Source: an uncultured Alistipes sp.
GTDB lineage: Bacteria; Bacteroidota; Bacteroidia; Bacteroidales; Rikenellaceae
Length of the DNA: 6,716 nt
Assembly (NCBI GenBank): GCA_900770585.1
Contig: CAAGKW010000382.1
Location: 1 to 6,716 of the forward strand
Reading direction: 5' to 3'
The notes beneath the pieces are model-generated. The model searched no databases and had not been told where the DNA came from. It worked only from the letters and a program-made list of their open reading frames with translations. The translations under genes were made by a program, and so were the position numbers. Numbering within the stretch: position 1 is the stretch's first letter; each line of letters opens with the position of its first letter. This document shows positions 1 to 5,568 of this stretch, in pieces.

Positions 1-1
1 G

Positions 2-1234
2 GTAGAGGTCCAGATTCGCACTCAGCGAATGGAGGACATCGCCGAGCGCGGTTTTGCGGCCCATTGGAAGTACAAGCACGCTACAATTTCGCAGAATGAG
101 GACGAGTTCGATAAGTGGTTAAAGAAGATTCGCGAGGCATTGAACTCTCCAACTGAGAGCGCCGTCGACTTCTTGGATAACTTTAAGTTGTCGCTATATA
201 CGTCTGAAATTGTGACTTTTACACCGAAAGGCGAGGCACGAACTATGCCCGTAGGCGCAACCGCACTCGACTTCGCTTACGACATCCACTCGAAGATTGG
301 GCACAAGGCTATCGGCGCGAAGATCAACCACGTGATCAAGCCCATTTTTACCGAGATTAACAGTGGCGACCAGATCGAAATTATCACTTCGGATAGCGTT
401 CACCCCAAGCCCGAATGGCTCGACCACGTCACCACAACCAAGGCCAAGCAGTCAATCAAAAACTACCTCAAAAAGGACCGCCAAAATAACATTTCGCGCG
501 GTATGCAGGCCTTTGACGACCGATTGAAGGAGATGGGTATCACCCCGAGCAGACGCGTGTTTGTCAAGGTTTTACCCGCTTACGACTGCACAAATAAAGA
601 CGAATTTTACAGCAAGCTCGGCGCAGGAATTCTCAACCTCGACAACCTCGAAAAAATTCTACGCCAAAACTCGGCGCGCAAGATTTTGAAATTCTGGTCA
701 CTTTTCCTCGACGAAGAGGGCGATCCCGACGATGAAAATATCGAGAATGGCGACGAGCAGAATATCGGCGAAAAGAAATTGGTCGTAGGCGCCGAAACCG
801 ATGTCGAGCCCCAATTCGTAATAGCCGAATGCTGCAAACCAATCCCCGGCGACCAGGTGATTGGCTACCGCGATCCCGAAACAGGGCGTATTTTCGTGCA
901 TAAAAACACTTGCGACGAGCTGACTCGCCTTGGCGCTCAGTATGGCAAAAACATTGTTAAAGAGGAGATTAAATGGTCGCAACACAAGGCCGTTTCGTAC
1001 CTCTCGTCAATCGAATTGCGAGGAATCGACCGCATCGGCATTATCCTGGAGCTCGCTCAGCTTATCAAAGACGAGTTTAACATCAACATCCGCGAGATTC
1101 ACATTCAGAGTCACGACGGAATATTTGAGGGCAACATCAGCCTTTATGTGCGACATATCCAGGACCTTAATAGCCTAATGGACAAGATTCGTATGATTAA
1201 GGGCATTGAGGTCGTTAAACGCAACTTAAACTAG
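2..1234 (+). CDS. rel: RelA/SpoT-family (p)ppGpp synthetase/hydrolase, 3' part
   Basis: This is the C-terminal 410 residues of a stringent-response enzyme that makes and degrades (p)ppGpp in the cytoplasm. The frame is open from base 2, so the gene starts upstream; the first methionine at base 29 is internal. The fragment opens with the end of the synthetase domain (VEVQIRTQRMEDIAERG, then AAHWKYK). A TGS domain follows at about residues 70-130 of the fragment (TPKGEARTMPVGATALDFAY). Next is a conserved-cysteine region near residues 270-305 (FVIAECCKPIPGDQVIG, then HKNTC), and an ACT regulatory domain fills about residues 330-407. These C-terminal domains sense ribosome and amino-acid state in the family. 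The HD hydrolase domain and most of the synthetase lie outside the window, so I cannot tell whether hydrolysis is retained. The next gene begins 10 bases after the stop, so they are probably co-transcribed. Confidence 0.96.
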   Translation, partial: VEVQIRTQRMEDIAERGFAAHWKYKHATISQNEDEFDKWLKKIREALNSPTESAVDFLDNFKLSLYTSEIVTFTPKGEARTMPVGATALDFAYDIHSKIGHKAIGAKINHVIKPIFTEINSGDQIEIITSDSVHPKPEWLDHVTTTKAKQSIKNYLKKDRQNNISRGMQAFDDRLKEMGITPSRRVFVKVLPAYDCTNKDEFYSKLGAGILNLDNLEKILRQNSARKILKFWSLFLDEEGDPDDENIENGDEQNIGEKKLVVGAETDVEPQFVIAECCKPIPGDQVIGYRDPETGRIFVHKNTCDELTRLGAQYGKNIVKEEIKWSQHKAVSYLSSIELRGIDRIGIILELAQLIKDEFNINIREIHIQSHDGIFEGNISLYVRHIQDLNSLMDKIRMIKGIEVVKRNLN

Positions 1235-1243
1235 GAGTTCAAT

Positions 1244-1735
1244 ATGGATCCTTCGGTAATATTTCTTATCGTCGCTGGTGCGATCTTATTCATAGGACGC
1301 ACCATCAATCGAATCGCCGAGAGAAGCGGCAACGACGTTGATGACACGACGCAAAGTTTTGATGCGCAACACCAATTCGATGGCGAAGAGGCGATTCCTA
1401 CCCGCCAAAATACAAGCGAGGAAGACACCCTCGCAGGCACTATTTTGGCTCAGATCCTCGCCGAGAAACACCGCAAAGAGATACGCGAGCGAATGTTGCA
1501 GACGATGAATCCGACACAAACTCACGCACCCAGATTCGTATCAAACGCCAGCGTTGCGCCAACGACACAAAAGAACAACAAGGCAAAGGCGCAACCAAAA
1601 ATGCAGCCTAAGACGCCGCGAAAGGAGACCAAATTTGAGGGCAATGATACGCGCACGTCGAATATCCTCGAAGACTTCGACATAAAGAAAGCTTTTATTT
1701 ATTCAGAAATCTTCAATACGAAATTCGACGAATAG
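1244..1735 (+). CDS. Membrane-anchored protein of unknown function
   Basis: A 163-residue protein. Residues 4-18 form a hydrophobic segment (VIFLIVAGAILFIG) followed by arginines, consistent with one N-terminal membrane anchor and a cytoplasmic tail. The middle is polar, low in complexity and rich in Q, T, K and P, and is probably disordered. The last 19 residues (FDIKKAFIYSEIFNTKFDE) are the most ordered-looking part. They resemble a C-terminal motif I recall from small uncharacterised Bacteroidales proteins, which suggests a short interaction peptide. The start is well supported: AGGAG at 1233-1237 overlaps the stop codon of the upstream gene and sits 6 bases before the ATG. Its place between rel and the HIT gene suggests one operon. 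I do not know its function. Confidence 0.85.
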   Translation: MDPSVIFLIVAGAILFIGRTINRIAERSGNDVDDTTQSFDAQHQFDGEEAIPTRQNTSEEDTLAGTILAQILAEKHRKEIRERMLQTMNPTQTHAPRFVSNASVAPTTQKNNKAKAQPKMQPKTPRKETKFEGNDTRTSNILEDFDIKKAFIYSEIFNTKFDE

Positions 1736-1754
1736 AACAATCAAAACATAGCTT

Positions 1755-2141
1755 ATGGCAACCATTTTCACCCGTATAATCAACGGAGAGATCCCCAGCT
1801 ACAAGGTAGCTGAGGACGACAATTTCTACGCATTCCTGGACATCAATCCGCTGGCAGCAGGGCACACATTAGTCGTTCCAAAGCAGGAAGTCGACTACCT
1901 GTTTGACCTCGATGATGACACTCTACAAAAGATGACCGTATTCGCAAAGAGGGTAGCAGAGAAAATCAAATGTAAAATAGAGTGTAAAAAGGTGGCAATG
2001 GTAGTACTCGGACTCGAAGTTCCGCACGCACATATCCATTTGATCCCTATGAACACCGAATCTGACGTCGATTTTCGCAAAGAAAAGGTCAAATTAACGC
2101 CGGAAGAGTTTGCACAAATTGCAAAAGAACTGAGCGAGTAG
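1755..2141 (+). CDS. HIT-family nucleotide hydrolase (HINT-like)
   Basis: A 128-residue histidine-triad protein. The signature HAHIHL is at residues 91-96; by family analogy the middle histidine, His93, is the nucleophile that attacks the alpha-phosphate of AMP-linked substrates. The N-terminal half carries the usual family landmarks: FTRIINGEIPSYKVAEDD at residues 5-22, then AFLDI and GHTLVVPK, which build the nucleotide pocket. The length is normal for HINT-type bacterial proteins, which hydrolyse phosphoramidates such as adenosine 5'-monophosphoramidate. The true substrate here is unknown. A loop rich in Lys and Cys (KIKCKIECKK, residues 70-79) lies just before the triad. No Shine-Dalgarno precedes the ATG, which is common in Bacteroidota. 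The gene lies 19 bases after the previous stop and is followed by a terminator, so it closes the operon. Confidence 0.95.
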   Translation: MATIFTRIINGEIPSYKVAEDDNFYAFLDINPLAAGHTLVVPKQEVDYLFDLDDDTLQKMTVFAKRVAEKIKCKIECKKVAMVVLGLEVPHAHIHLIPMNTESDVDFRKEKVKLTPEEFAQIAKELSE

Positions 2142-2175
2142 GCCAGTACAAATACAGCGTAAATACTTAATAATT

Positions 2176-2209
2176 AAATAGGTAGCAACTACATTTGCTG
2201 CCTATTTTT
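2176..2209 (+). terminator. Intrinsic terminator after the HIT gene
   Basis: A 13-bp stem (2176-2188 with 2195-2207) contains one G-U pair and a 6-base loop, CTACAT. The 3' arm runs into five Ts (2205-2209). It lies 34 bases after the HIT stop and would end the rel-HIT transcript. Confidence 0.85.
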
Positions 2210-2381
2210 ATTATGTTTAACATAATATACATTTCAACAAAATTGCTAACATAAACACATCGATTAAGGATTAACTCGAACAAAATCGTAGGGTAGAGTG
2301 GTGTGTAATTTACTTTTGTAATAATTAAAATGTTGTTGTAAATACACATTTGTAAATGTAAACTATTGTCAATTATTCATT

Positions 2382-2396
2382 TTTGTAAATTTTACG
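2382..2396 (+). promoter_or_regulatory. Upstream copy of the XRE-promoter element
   Basis: TTTGTAAATTTTACG at 2382-2396 closely matches TTTGTAAAAATTTACG at 2761-2776, which overlaps the XRE promoter. In both copies GTAAA and TTTAC face each other as a short palindrome, and the TTTG lies in -7 position of a TAnnTTTG-like octamer (here CATTTTTG, 2378-2385). No good -33 element is visible. It may be a second binding site for the regulator. Confidence 0.35.
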
Positions 2397-2411
2397 CGGA
2401 GAGATATACTT

Positions 2412-2531
2412 ATGGTTAAATACAAGAAGATAGGTCAAATAATAGCTGTCAAAATATTGAAATCACACAACATATATGCACTAATTATCAGTTATTTACA
2501 ATGTTTATATAATGCATTACATTGTCGCTAG
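2412..2531 (+). CDS. Possible 39-residue small protein
   Basis: An ATG at 2412 opens 39 codons ending in TAG at 2529-2531. GGAGAG at 2398-2403 lies 8 bases upstream, which is a good ribosome-binding site in a region where most genes lack one. The product starts MVKYKKIGQIIAVKILKSH and ends in a hydrophobic, Ile/Leu/Tyr-rich half with two cysteines, so it would be a basic, partly hydrophobic peptide. A TTTGTAAA-type element like the one at the XRE promoter lies 16 bases before the start (2382-2396). Against it: AT-rich DNA throws up such frames by chance, codon use is dominated by AT-rich codons, and I recognise no family. Treat it as a candidate only. Confidence 0.25.
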   Translation: MVKYKKIGQIIAVKILKSHNIYALIISYLQCLYNALHCR

Positions 2532-2640
2532 ACGGCAATGGCGACGATTAGTGCTATTTGCAATATAATTACAAATAAATAATATACAAACATTGTTATT
2601 ATCAGTATTTTACGTTATCTATATAAACTCTTAATGCATA
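2484..2640. repeat. Imperfect direct repeat, 114 bases apart
   Basis: 2484-2519 and 2598-2640 both begin ATTATCAGT. Both continue with a T-rich TTTAC word, a TATATAA word and TGCAT in the same order, the second copy being slightly longer. This suggests an old duplication inside the intergenic DNA, or two related regulatory segments. AT richness makes chance similarity easier. Confidence 0.35.
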
Positions 2641-2709
2641 TTTGACTGAGTATTTGTTTTGCGGGATTTGGTAAACATTACAACTGTAAACACGTAATTA
2701 ACAATTAAC

Positions 2710-2771
2710 ATTTTTACAAATCTGCAAAATCGTTTGTTTTACAAACAAAAAATGTTTATATTTGTAAAAAT
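2710..2771. promoter_or_regulatory. Nested inverted repeats over the XRE promoter (operator candidate)
   Basis: Two nested inverted repeats cover the promoter. The outer pair is 12 bp and perfect: ATTTTTACAAAT at 2710-2721 with ATTTGTAAAAAT at 2760-2771, the right arm overlapping the -7 element. The inner one is GTTTGT-TTT-ACAAAC at 2732-2746, overlapping the -33 element. Direct copies of GTAAACA at 2671 and 2686 lie upstream. A dimeric XRE protein bound here would block its own promoter. Autoregulation is inferred from position and symmetry only. Confidence 0.55.
2733..2764 (+). promoter_or_regulatory. Promoter of the XRE gene (-33/-7)
   Basis: TTTG at 2733-2736 and TATATTTG at 2757-2764 match the Bacteroidota -33 and -7 elements, with 20 bases between them. 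Transcription would start near 2770, about 10 bases before the ATG. The mRNA would be nearly leaderless, which explains the missing Shine-Dalgarno. Confidence 0.7.
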
Positions 2772-2779
2772 TTACGATT

Positions 2780-3238
2780 ATGCGCGAAAAACTGCTCAAA
2801 TTGATGAAAAGCGAGAAACTTTCATCAAGCCGTCTGGCTGAGATACTCGAAATTCAACCTTCGAGCATCTCTCATATTCTCTCAGGACGAAATAAACCAA
2901 GCTACGATTTTTTGGTGAAAATCCTACGTCGTTTCCCGACACTGAACCCAGATTGGCTGCTACTCGACGCTGAGCAAATGTATCGATCAAACGAAGAACT
3001 CGATCGTCGCATCAATGATACAAACACTCAATCTTCGCAGACTACTGGCTCAGCCGAAAAGATGATCGTAAATTCGAAGAACGCTCTTAACCCTAAAAAC
3101 GAGAGCTCACAGAATTCGACCAATCGACCAATCGAGAATATTGCAGCCGTGGCGAACATTGCCACTGATGGACGCACAATCGAACGAGTGATTGTTCTCT
3201 ACACGGACAAATCGTTTGAGGCATATTATCTCAAATAA
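2780..3238 (+). CDS. XRE-family helix-turn-helix regulator
   Basis: A 152-residue DNA-binding protein. Residues 1-62 are a Cro/C1-type helix-turn-helix domain: SSRLAEILEIQPSSISHILSGR carries the two core helices (about residues 16-37), followed by NKPSYDFLVKILRRFPTLNPDWLL, a motif common in Bacteroidota XRE proteins. Residues 70-125 are a polar, Ser/Asn-rich linker. The C-terminus GRTIERVIVLYTDKSFEAYY resembles the short conserved tail seen in such proteins, probably for dimerisation or ligand contact. The ATG at 2780 is the first in frame and lies about 10 bases from the predicted transcription start. The promoter is covered by palindromes, so the protein may repress itself and perhaps genes at the matching element near 2382. 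Its physiological target is unknown. Confidence 0.9.
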   Translation: MREKLLKLMKSEKLSSSRLAEILEIQPSSISHILSGRNKPSYDFLVKILRRFPTLNPDWLLLDAEQMYRSNEELDRRINDTNTQSSQTTGSAEKMIVNSKNALNPKNESSQNSTNRPIENIAAVANIATDGRTIERVIVLYTDKSFEAYYLK

Positions 3239-3250
3239 AATTGGCGCTGC

Positions 3251-3301
3251 AAATACACAACAAAATAATATATAGATTCCAAATAATAGGTGTATTTTTT
3301 A
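3251..3301 (+). terminator. Weak terminator candidate after the XRE gene
   Basis: AAATACAC (3251-3258) pairs with GTGTATTT (3290-3297), and the second arm merges into a T run ending at 3301. The stem is only 8 bp, AT-rich, and its loop is 31 bases, so termination here is doubtful. Confidence 0.3.
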
Positions 3302-3453
3302 TTGATATAAGAAACAAAACGAGGTCGAGGCTGCCGGGACGTATGACAAACGGAAAGAAAAACGGAAAGAAAAAGCACTACTAATTACAATAATAAACAC
3401 GACCTACACAAGAATAAACACTGCGAAAAATCGGTAAATTTTTGAACAAATAG
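3302..3453. repeat. Non-coding spacer with a 12-base tandem repeat
   Basis: The spacer between the XRE gene and the GC-rich block holds two tandem copies of AAACGGAAAGAA (3348-3371). A 13-codon frame from an ATG at 3343 runs through them and would give MTNGKKNGKKKHY. It has no ribosome-binding site and is unlikely to be a gene. I see nothing else here. Confidence 0.5.
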
Positions 3454-3481
3454 CCCGCACGCCTCAACGTGGAGGGGTTTT
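3454..3481 (+). terminator. Hairpin at the left edge of the GC-rich block
   Basis: CCC (3454-3456) and CACG (3458-3461) can pair with CGTG (3468-3471) and GGG (3474-3476) around the loop CCTCAA, followed by GTTTT. It looks like a short + strand terminator, or the first hairpin of the structured block; CCTC/GAGG is an alternative pairing. Confidence 0.3.
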
Positions 3482-3959
3482 GAGTGTTCAATCGTTTGAC
3501 CTACAATAAACGCAAAATAGGCACGCAGGGGCGCGAGGGCGTAAACGCCCGAGCGCACAAGCGCGGCGAGAGCCGCGCCGTCGGCAAGGAGGCGGCAGAG
3601 TCCGCCGACGCGCAGCGGGGCGGACGGAGGGAGGCAGGGCGCAGCGCGCCGACCGAGGCCGCGGAGCGACAGCGACGCCCGCCCCGCGGAGCGTATGCCG
3701 ACACACGGCGGAGGGCGTGCGCGAGCGCGGAGCGCGGCGCAAAGTGCCGCGCGATAGGAGGCGAGCGCACGCACGACGCGCGACGCAGCCGAGCGATCAC
3801 ACGCCGACCGACGCACAAGCCGCGGAGGAGAGCGGAGCGGTCCGCGGCGGGCGGAGGCGGCGAGGCTGTGAGCGAGGCAAGGAGCACCGCTATGGGCGGG
3901 GTGCAGGGGCTCGCAAGCCTCGCGGGGAATAGCGGGCGCAACACTCAGAAAAAAACCCC
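3474..3959. repeat. Complementary ends of the GC-rich block
   Basis: The left end (3474-3488, GGGGTTTTGAGTGTT) is complementary to the right end (3940-3959). TGAGTGTT pairs with AACACTCA without mismatch (3481-3488 with 3940-3947). Three more pairs follow, one of them G-U, and GGGG (3474-3477) pairs with CCCC (3956-3959) across a bulge of five As. The pair would close the chain of hairpins into one domain of about 450 bases. These arms are less GC-rich than the interior, so the match is less easily due to composition. Confidence 0.5.
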
Positions 3960-4014
3960 GCGCCCGCCCCCGATTAGAGAGGCGCAGCGAGGGGCTGCAT
4001 AGGCTCGACGGTCG

Positions 4015-4047
4015 CCGCGCGGGGCTCTTAGGTTAAGCCCTGCGCGG
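4015..4047 (-). terminator. Strong hairpin downstream of the 74-residue gene
   Basis: A 12-bp stem (4015-4026 with 4036-4047, one G-U pair) with a 9-base loop lies 13 bases past the stop of the - strand gene. It could stop or stabilise that transcript, but no T run follows on the - strand. It may equally be the last hairpin of the GC-rich block. Confidence 0.4.
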
Positions 4048-4060
4048 AGGGCGGCGCAAA

Positions 4061-4285
4061 CTATTTAGGCGGGACGGCGTAAGATATGCGCCTTTCGAAA
4101 TCGGTAAGGTCGTCGAATTCGATAGGCTCGATGTGTGAAACGTCAATTACTAAGGACGTCGAGCGGGCCAAACATTTCATATCGGGGAAATATGAAACGG
4201 CCATACCGTCGCAAATTCGTATCGGGGCATTTTGCATACCGTTGGCGACGGCGTAATTGTAGAGCATTTTAGGAGTTATCAACAT
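4061..4285 (-). CDS. Small protein of unknown function, 74 residues
   Basis: A compact, acidic-ended protein with no membrane segment. The central part NAPIRICDGMAVSYFPDM (residues 19-36) followed by LVIDVSHIEPIEF (45-57) looks like alternating beta strands of a small folded domain. The C-terminus (TDFERRISYAVPPK) could be a helix plus tail. I do not recognise the family. The start ATG at 4285 lies 11 bases after the stop of the 274-residue gene on the same strand, so the two form an operon, and the ordinary amino-acid composition argues for a real gene. No Shine-Dalgarno is seen. It ends just before the GC-rich block, with its stop at 4061-4063 and a strong hairpin 13 bases further on. Physical association with that block suggests a shared role, but this is inference only. 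Confidence 0.7.
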   Translation of the reverse strand: MLITPKMLYNYAVANGMQNAPIRICDGMAVSYFPDMKCLARSTSLVIDVSHIEPIEFDDLTDFERRISYAVPPK

Positions 4286-4296
4286 AGTTTTAAACG

Positions 4297-5121
4297 TTAT
4301 AAGATGTTAGCGTTTTTGTAGGCTGAGCCAAAGGCTTGGAAATGTTTGTAACGGACGCGCATAAAAAATCGATCTTCGATAGGCTCGTTGTAGTCGTCCT
4401 CGTTGAAATCTTTATCACAACAAATAGTAATATTTGAGTTACCCGCGAGCAAAATGCAACTGATGTAACCGCGGAGGTCTTCGAGGATAATTCGCAGCGG
4501 GCGCACTAACTCCCTATGGTGTTGACCTTGACAAATTACCTCGATAACGTCGTTGTCGAGGGTGCGAACAAAGGGCGCACCATAGGGCATAGCATTGCGA
4601 AAGATGACGCGTAAACGCTGTTCAACGTCGCGTGTATTATTATATATTTCGCGGTTGCTTTTGCCGACGCGCTTAGTGATGACGCGCAAGATATTCCAAC
4701 GGTTAGAGAAATAGTTGTTAGTTGAGGCGAGGCGGTGCGCAAATAGCGCGGTTGTGTAGGAGTCCGACAAAACAATATCGGACACGTAATGCCAACTACC
4801 ATTTTTGCGACGGCACAAATTACACATACGAACGCCCGAGAATTTTTGAGCGCGCAGATGACGGTTTTTGTTACATTGTTTCATAATAGACGGAAACAGC
4901 GTAACGGCGTCCTCGGCGTCTTTGCCGCTCGCTTTGTAGGTAATGCGCCACGAGTCCTTGTAAAAATCGAGCGCACGCTCTAAGCACGATTTGTGGTAAA
5001 AAAATTGACGATAAACGTTTACATCTTTTAACACTGCAAAATGTAAACAACGGTTACTTTTCCGAAGAATCTCGGGACGAGGTAGCGGGAGTTCTTGCAC
5101 CTCTTTAAGCCTCTTATTCAT
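4297..5121 (-). CDS. Unrecognised 274-residue protein with Cys/His cluster
   Basis: I do not recognise this protein. It is basic and soluble-looking, with no signal peptide or clear membrane helix. A Cys/His cluster in the first half, Cys83 and His88 (CNKNRH) then Cys100-x2-Cys103 (CNLC) and His111, could bind zinc in a treble-clef or knuckle-like arrangement. The basic stretch between them and RWNILRVITKRVGKSNREIY (141-160) would suit nucleic-acid contact. The C-terminal half alternates hydrophobic strands (VICQGQHH, SCILLAGNSNITICC) and ends with RFFMRVRYKHFQAFGSAY. No catalytic signature of a transposase, Rep protein, reverse transcriptase or nuclease is evident. The ATG at 5121 is the first in frame after the predicted -7 element at 5163-5156. 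It is the first gene of a two-gene operon that points at the GC-rich block. Confidence 0.8.
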   Translation of the reverse strand: MNKRLKEVQELPLPRPEILRKSNRCLHFAVLKDVNVYRQFFYHKSCLERALDFYKDSWRITYKASGKDAEDAVTLFPSIMKQCNKNRHLRAQKFSGVRMCNLCRRKNGSWHYVSDIVLSDSYTTALFAHRLASTNNYFSNRWNILRVITKRVGKSNREIYNNTRDVEQRLRVIFRNAMPYGAPFVRTLDNDVIEVICQGQHHRELVRPLRIILEDLRGYISCILLAGNSNITICCDKDFNEDDYNEPIEDRFFMRVRYKHFQAFGSAYKNANIL

Positions 5122-5155
5122 AGCATTGTATAGTAAATAGTATTATTTAGTACTG

Positions 5156-5163
5156 CAAAGCTA
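5156..5163 (-). promoter_or_regulatory. -7 element for the 274/74-residue operon
   Basis: On the - strand TAGCTTTG (5163 to 5156) fits TAnnTTTG and would start transcription near 5149, about 28 bases before the ATG at 5121. No convincing -33 TTTG is visible. A 16-base perfect palindrome, ATAATATATATATTAT (5169-5184), lies just upstream and could be an operator or simply AT-rich sequence. Confidence 0.5.
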
Positions 5164-5211
5164 ATGAAATAATATATATATTATGTTAAATATACACTTT
5201 TCTATATAAAA

Positions 5212-5525
5212 TTAACTATAGTAGAATCTATTTTTTAATATCTTTGCGCCGTCAGCACTTGAAACGACAGACGGTTGATTCTCATTCTGAGAGGACTCGG
5301 TTTCAGGTGCTGATTTTCTTTTTGTAGCAAACTGCGCTCCTATCAGCGACGCCATCTTCTCCGACACCTTGTGGACTTCAATATCCGTCTAATGTATATA
5401 GTAGAGAGGTTGTGCGAGTGCCCTGGGTGTTCTGAGCACTCCACTTCGGCCGATTGGCTGAAATGTTGAGCAAGTACTCTTCTGGCAAATTTGAGGGATA
5501 AACAACAGCTTAAACTATTTAACAT
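5212..5525 (-). pseudogene. Decayed tyrosine recombinase C-terminus
   Basis: Two - strand frames read as pieces of one broken protein. Frame A (about 5525 to 5390) ends PGHSHNLSTIYI, resembling the LGHSNLSTTQIYT box that holds the catalytic tyrosine of Bacteroidota tyrosine recombinases. Frame B, from 5388 down to a stop at 5212-5214, continues TDIEVHKVSEKMASLIGA, the usual tail after that tyrosine, then a polar tail ending KILKNRFYYS. A TAG at 5391-5389 and a frame change near 5390-5396 separate them. The HxLR box and the rest of the catalytic domain are not visible, so it cannot be active. The alternative is that frame B alone, from the ATG at 5355 (47 residues), is a small ORF. My family assignment rests on short motifs, so it is tentative. 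Confidence 0.4.
5239..5323 (+). ncRNA. Candidate small RNA with terminator hairpin
   Basis: TATCTTTG at 5239-5246 is a good Bacteroidota -7 element and would start RNA near 5252. At that point a 14-bp stem begins: TCAGCACTTGAAAC (5252-5265) pairs with GTTTCAGGTGCTGA (5300-5313), with one G-U pair. The 34-base interior holds a second hairpin, TCTCA-TTC-TGAGA (5280-5292). The right arm runs into TTTTCTTTTTG (5314-5323 and on), so the RNA would be about 70 bases and end as an intrinsic terminator. No -33 element is visible. It lies antisense to the recombinase remnant. The hairpin itself is too long to be chance; its expression is inferred. Confidence 0.45.
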
Positions 5526-5568
5526 AATTTAGCATTTTTAGCGGGCGTACACAAATATACACTAAGAG

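Larger units (their letters stand above)
2210..2779. other. Long AT-rich intergenic region with repeats
   Basis: About 570 bases separate the terminator from the XRE gene, and no ORF above 60 residues on the + strand fits here. The stretch 2581-2640 has only 12 G or C in 60. Contents: several TTTGTAAA-like words (2336-2342, 2349-2356, 2382-2389, 2761-2768); a palindrome GTAATTTAC at 2305-2313; the inverted pair GCACTAAT/ATTAGTGC at 2478-2485 and 2547-2554; and an imperfect direct repeat listed separately. The composition suggests regulatory DNA or a horizontally acquired boundary rather than lost coding sequence. Confidence 0.6.
3454..4047 (+). ncRNA. GC-rich hairpin array, candidate structured RNA
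   Basis: This block stands out sharply: 3601-3660 has 50 G/C of 60 bases, against 12 of 60 in 2581-2640. Perfect or near-perfect stems follow one another: GGGCG-TAAA-CGCCC (3537-3550); GCGCGGC-GAGA-GCCGCGC (3561-3578, a GNRA-type loop); CGTCGGC/GCCGACG (3579-3585, 3604-3610); GGCGC-AGC-GCGCC (3638-3650) inside a 9-bp stem (3615-3623/3679-3687); a 9-bp stem with an AAA loop (3732-3752) inside an 8-bp stem (3715-3722/3765-3772); 8-bp stems at 3819-3826/3841-3848 and 3860-3867/3916-3923; and 4015-4047. GCGGAGCG occurs four times (3661, 3686, 3727, 3832). The + strand is G-rich (31 G, 15 C in 3841-3900), and GNRA loops exist only in that direction, so I favour + transcription, though I found no clear promoter. 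High GC makes some pairing expected by chance. It could instead be a DNA-level structure or a decayed high-GC insertion. Confidence 0.4.

Noticed and set aside
3343..3384. 13-codon frame MTNGKKNGKKKHY over the tandem repeat
   Set aside because: Too short, no ribosome-binding site and wholly explained by the 12-base tandem repeat.
3537..3850. CRISPR-like array in the GC-rich block
   Set aside because: Repeated words such as GCGGAGCG are short and irregularly spaced; there are no constant repeat and spacer units and no cas genes.
3385..3944. Long - strand open frames (143 and 147 codons) over the GC-rich block
   Set aside because: Same compositional artefact; products are Arg/Ala/Pro/Ser-rich and overlap strong hairpins. 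The tail of the 143-codon frame in normal-GC sequence looks unlike any protein I know.
3484..4002. 172-codon + strand open frame in the GC-rich block, starting at GTG
   Set aside because: Arg/Ala/Gly/Glu-rich low-complexity product with no domain, GTG start without ribosome-binding site, and equally long frames on the opposite strand. Stops are rare at this GC content, so openness proves little.
5249..5274. Alternative stem CCGTC/GACGG suggesting an attenuator switch in the small RNA
   Set aside because: Its left arm (5249-5253) lies mostly before the predicted transcription start near 5252, so it would not be in the RNA.
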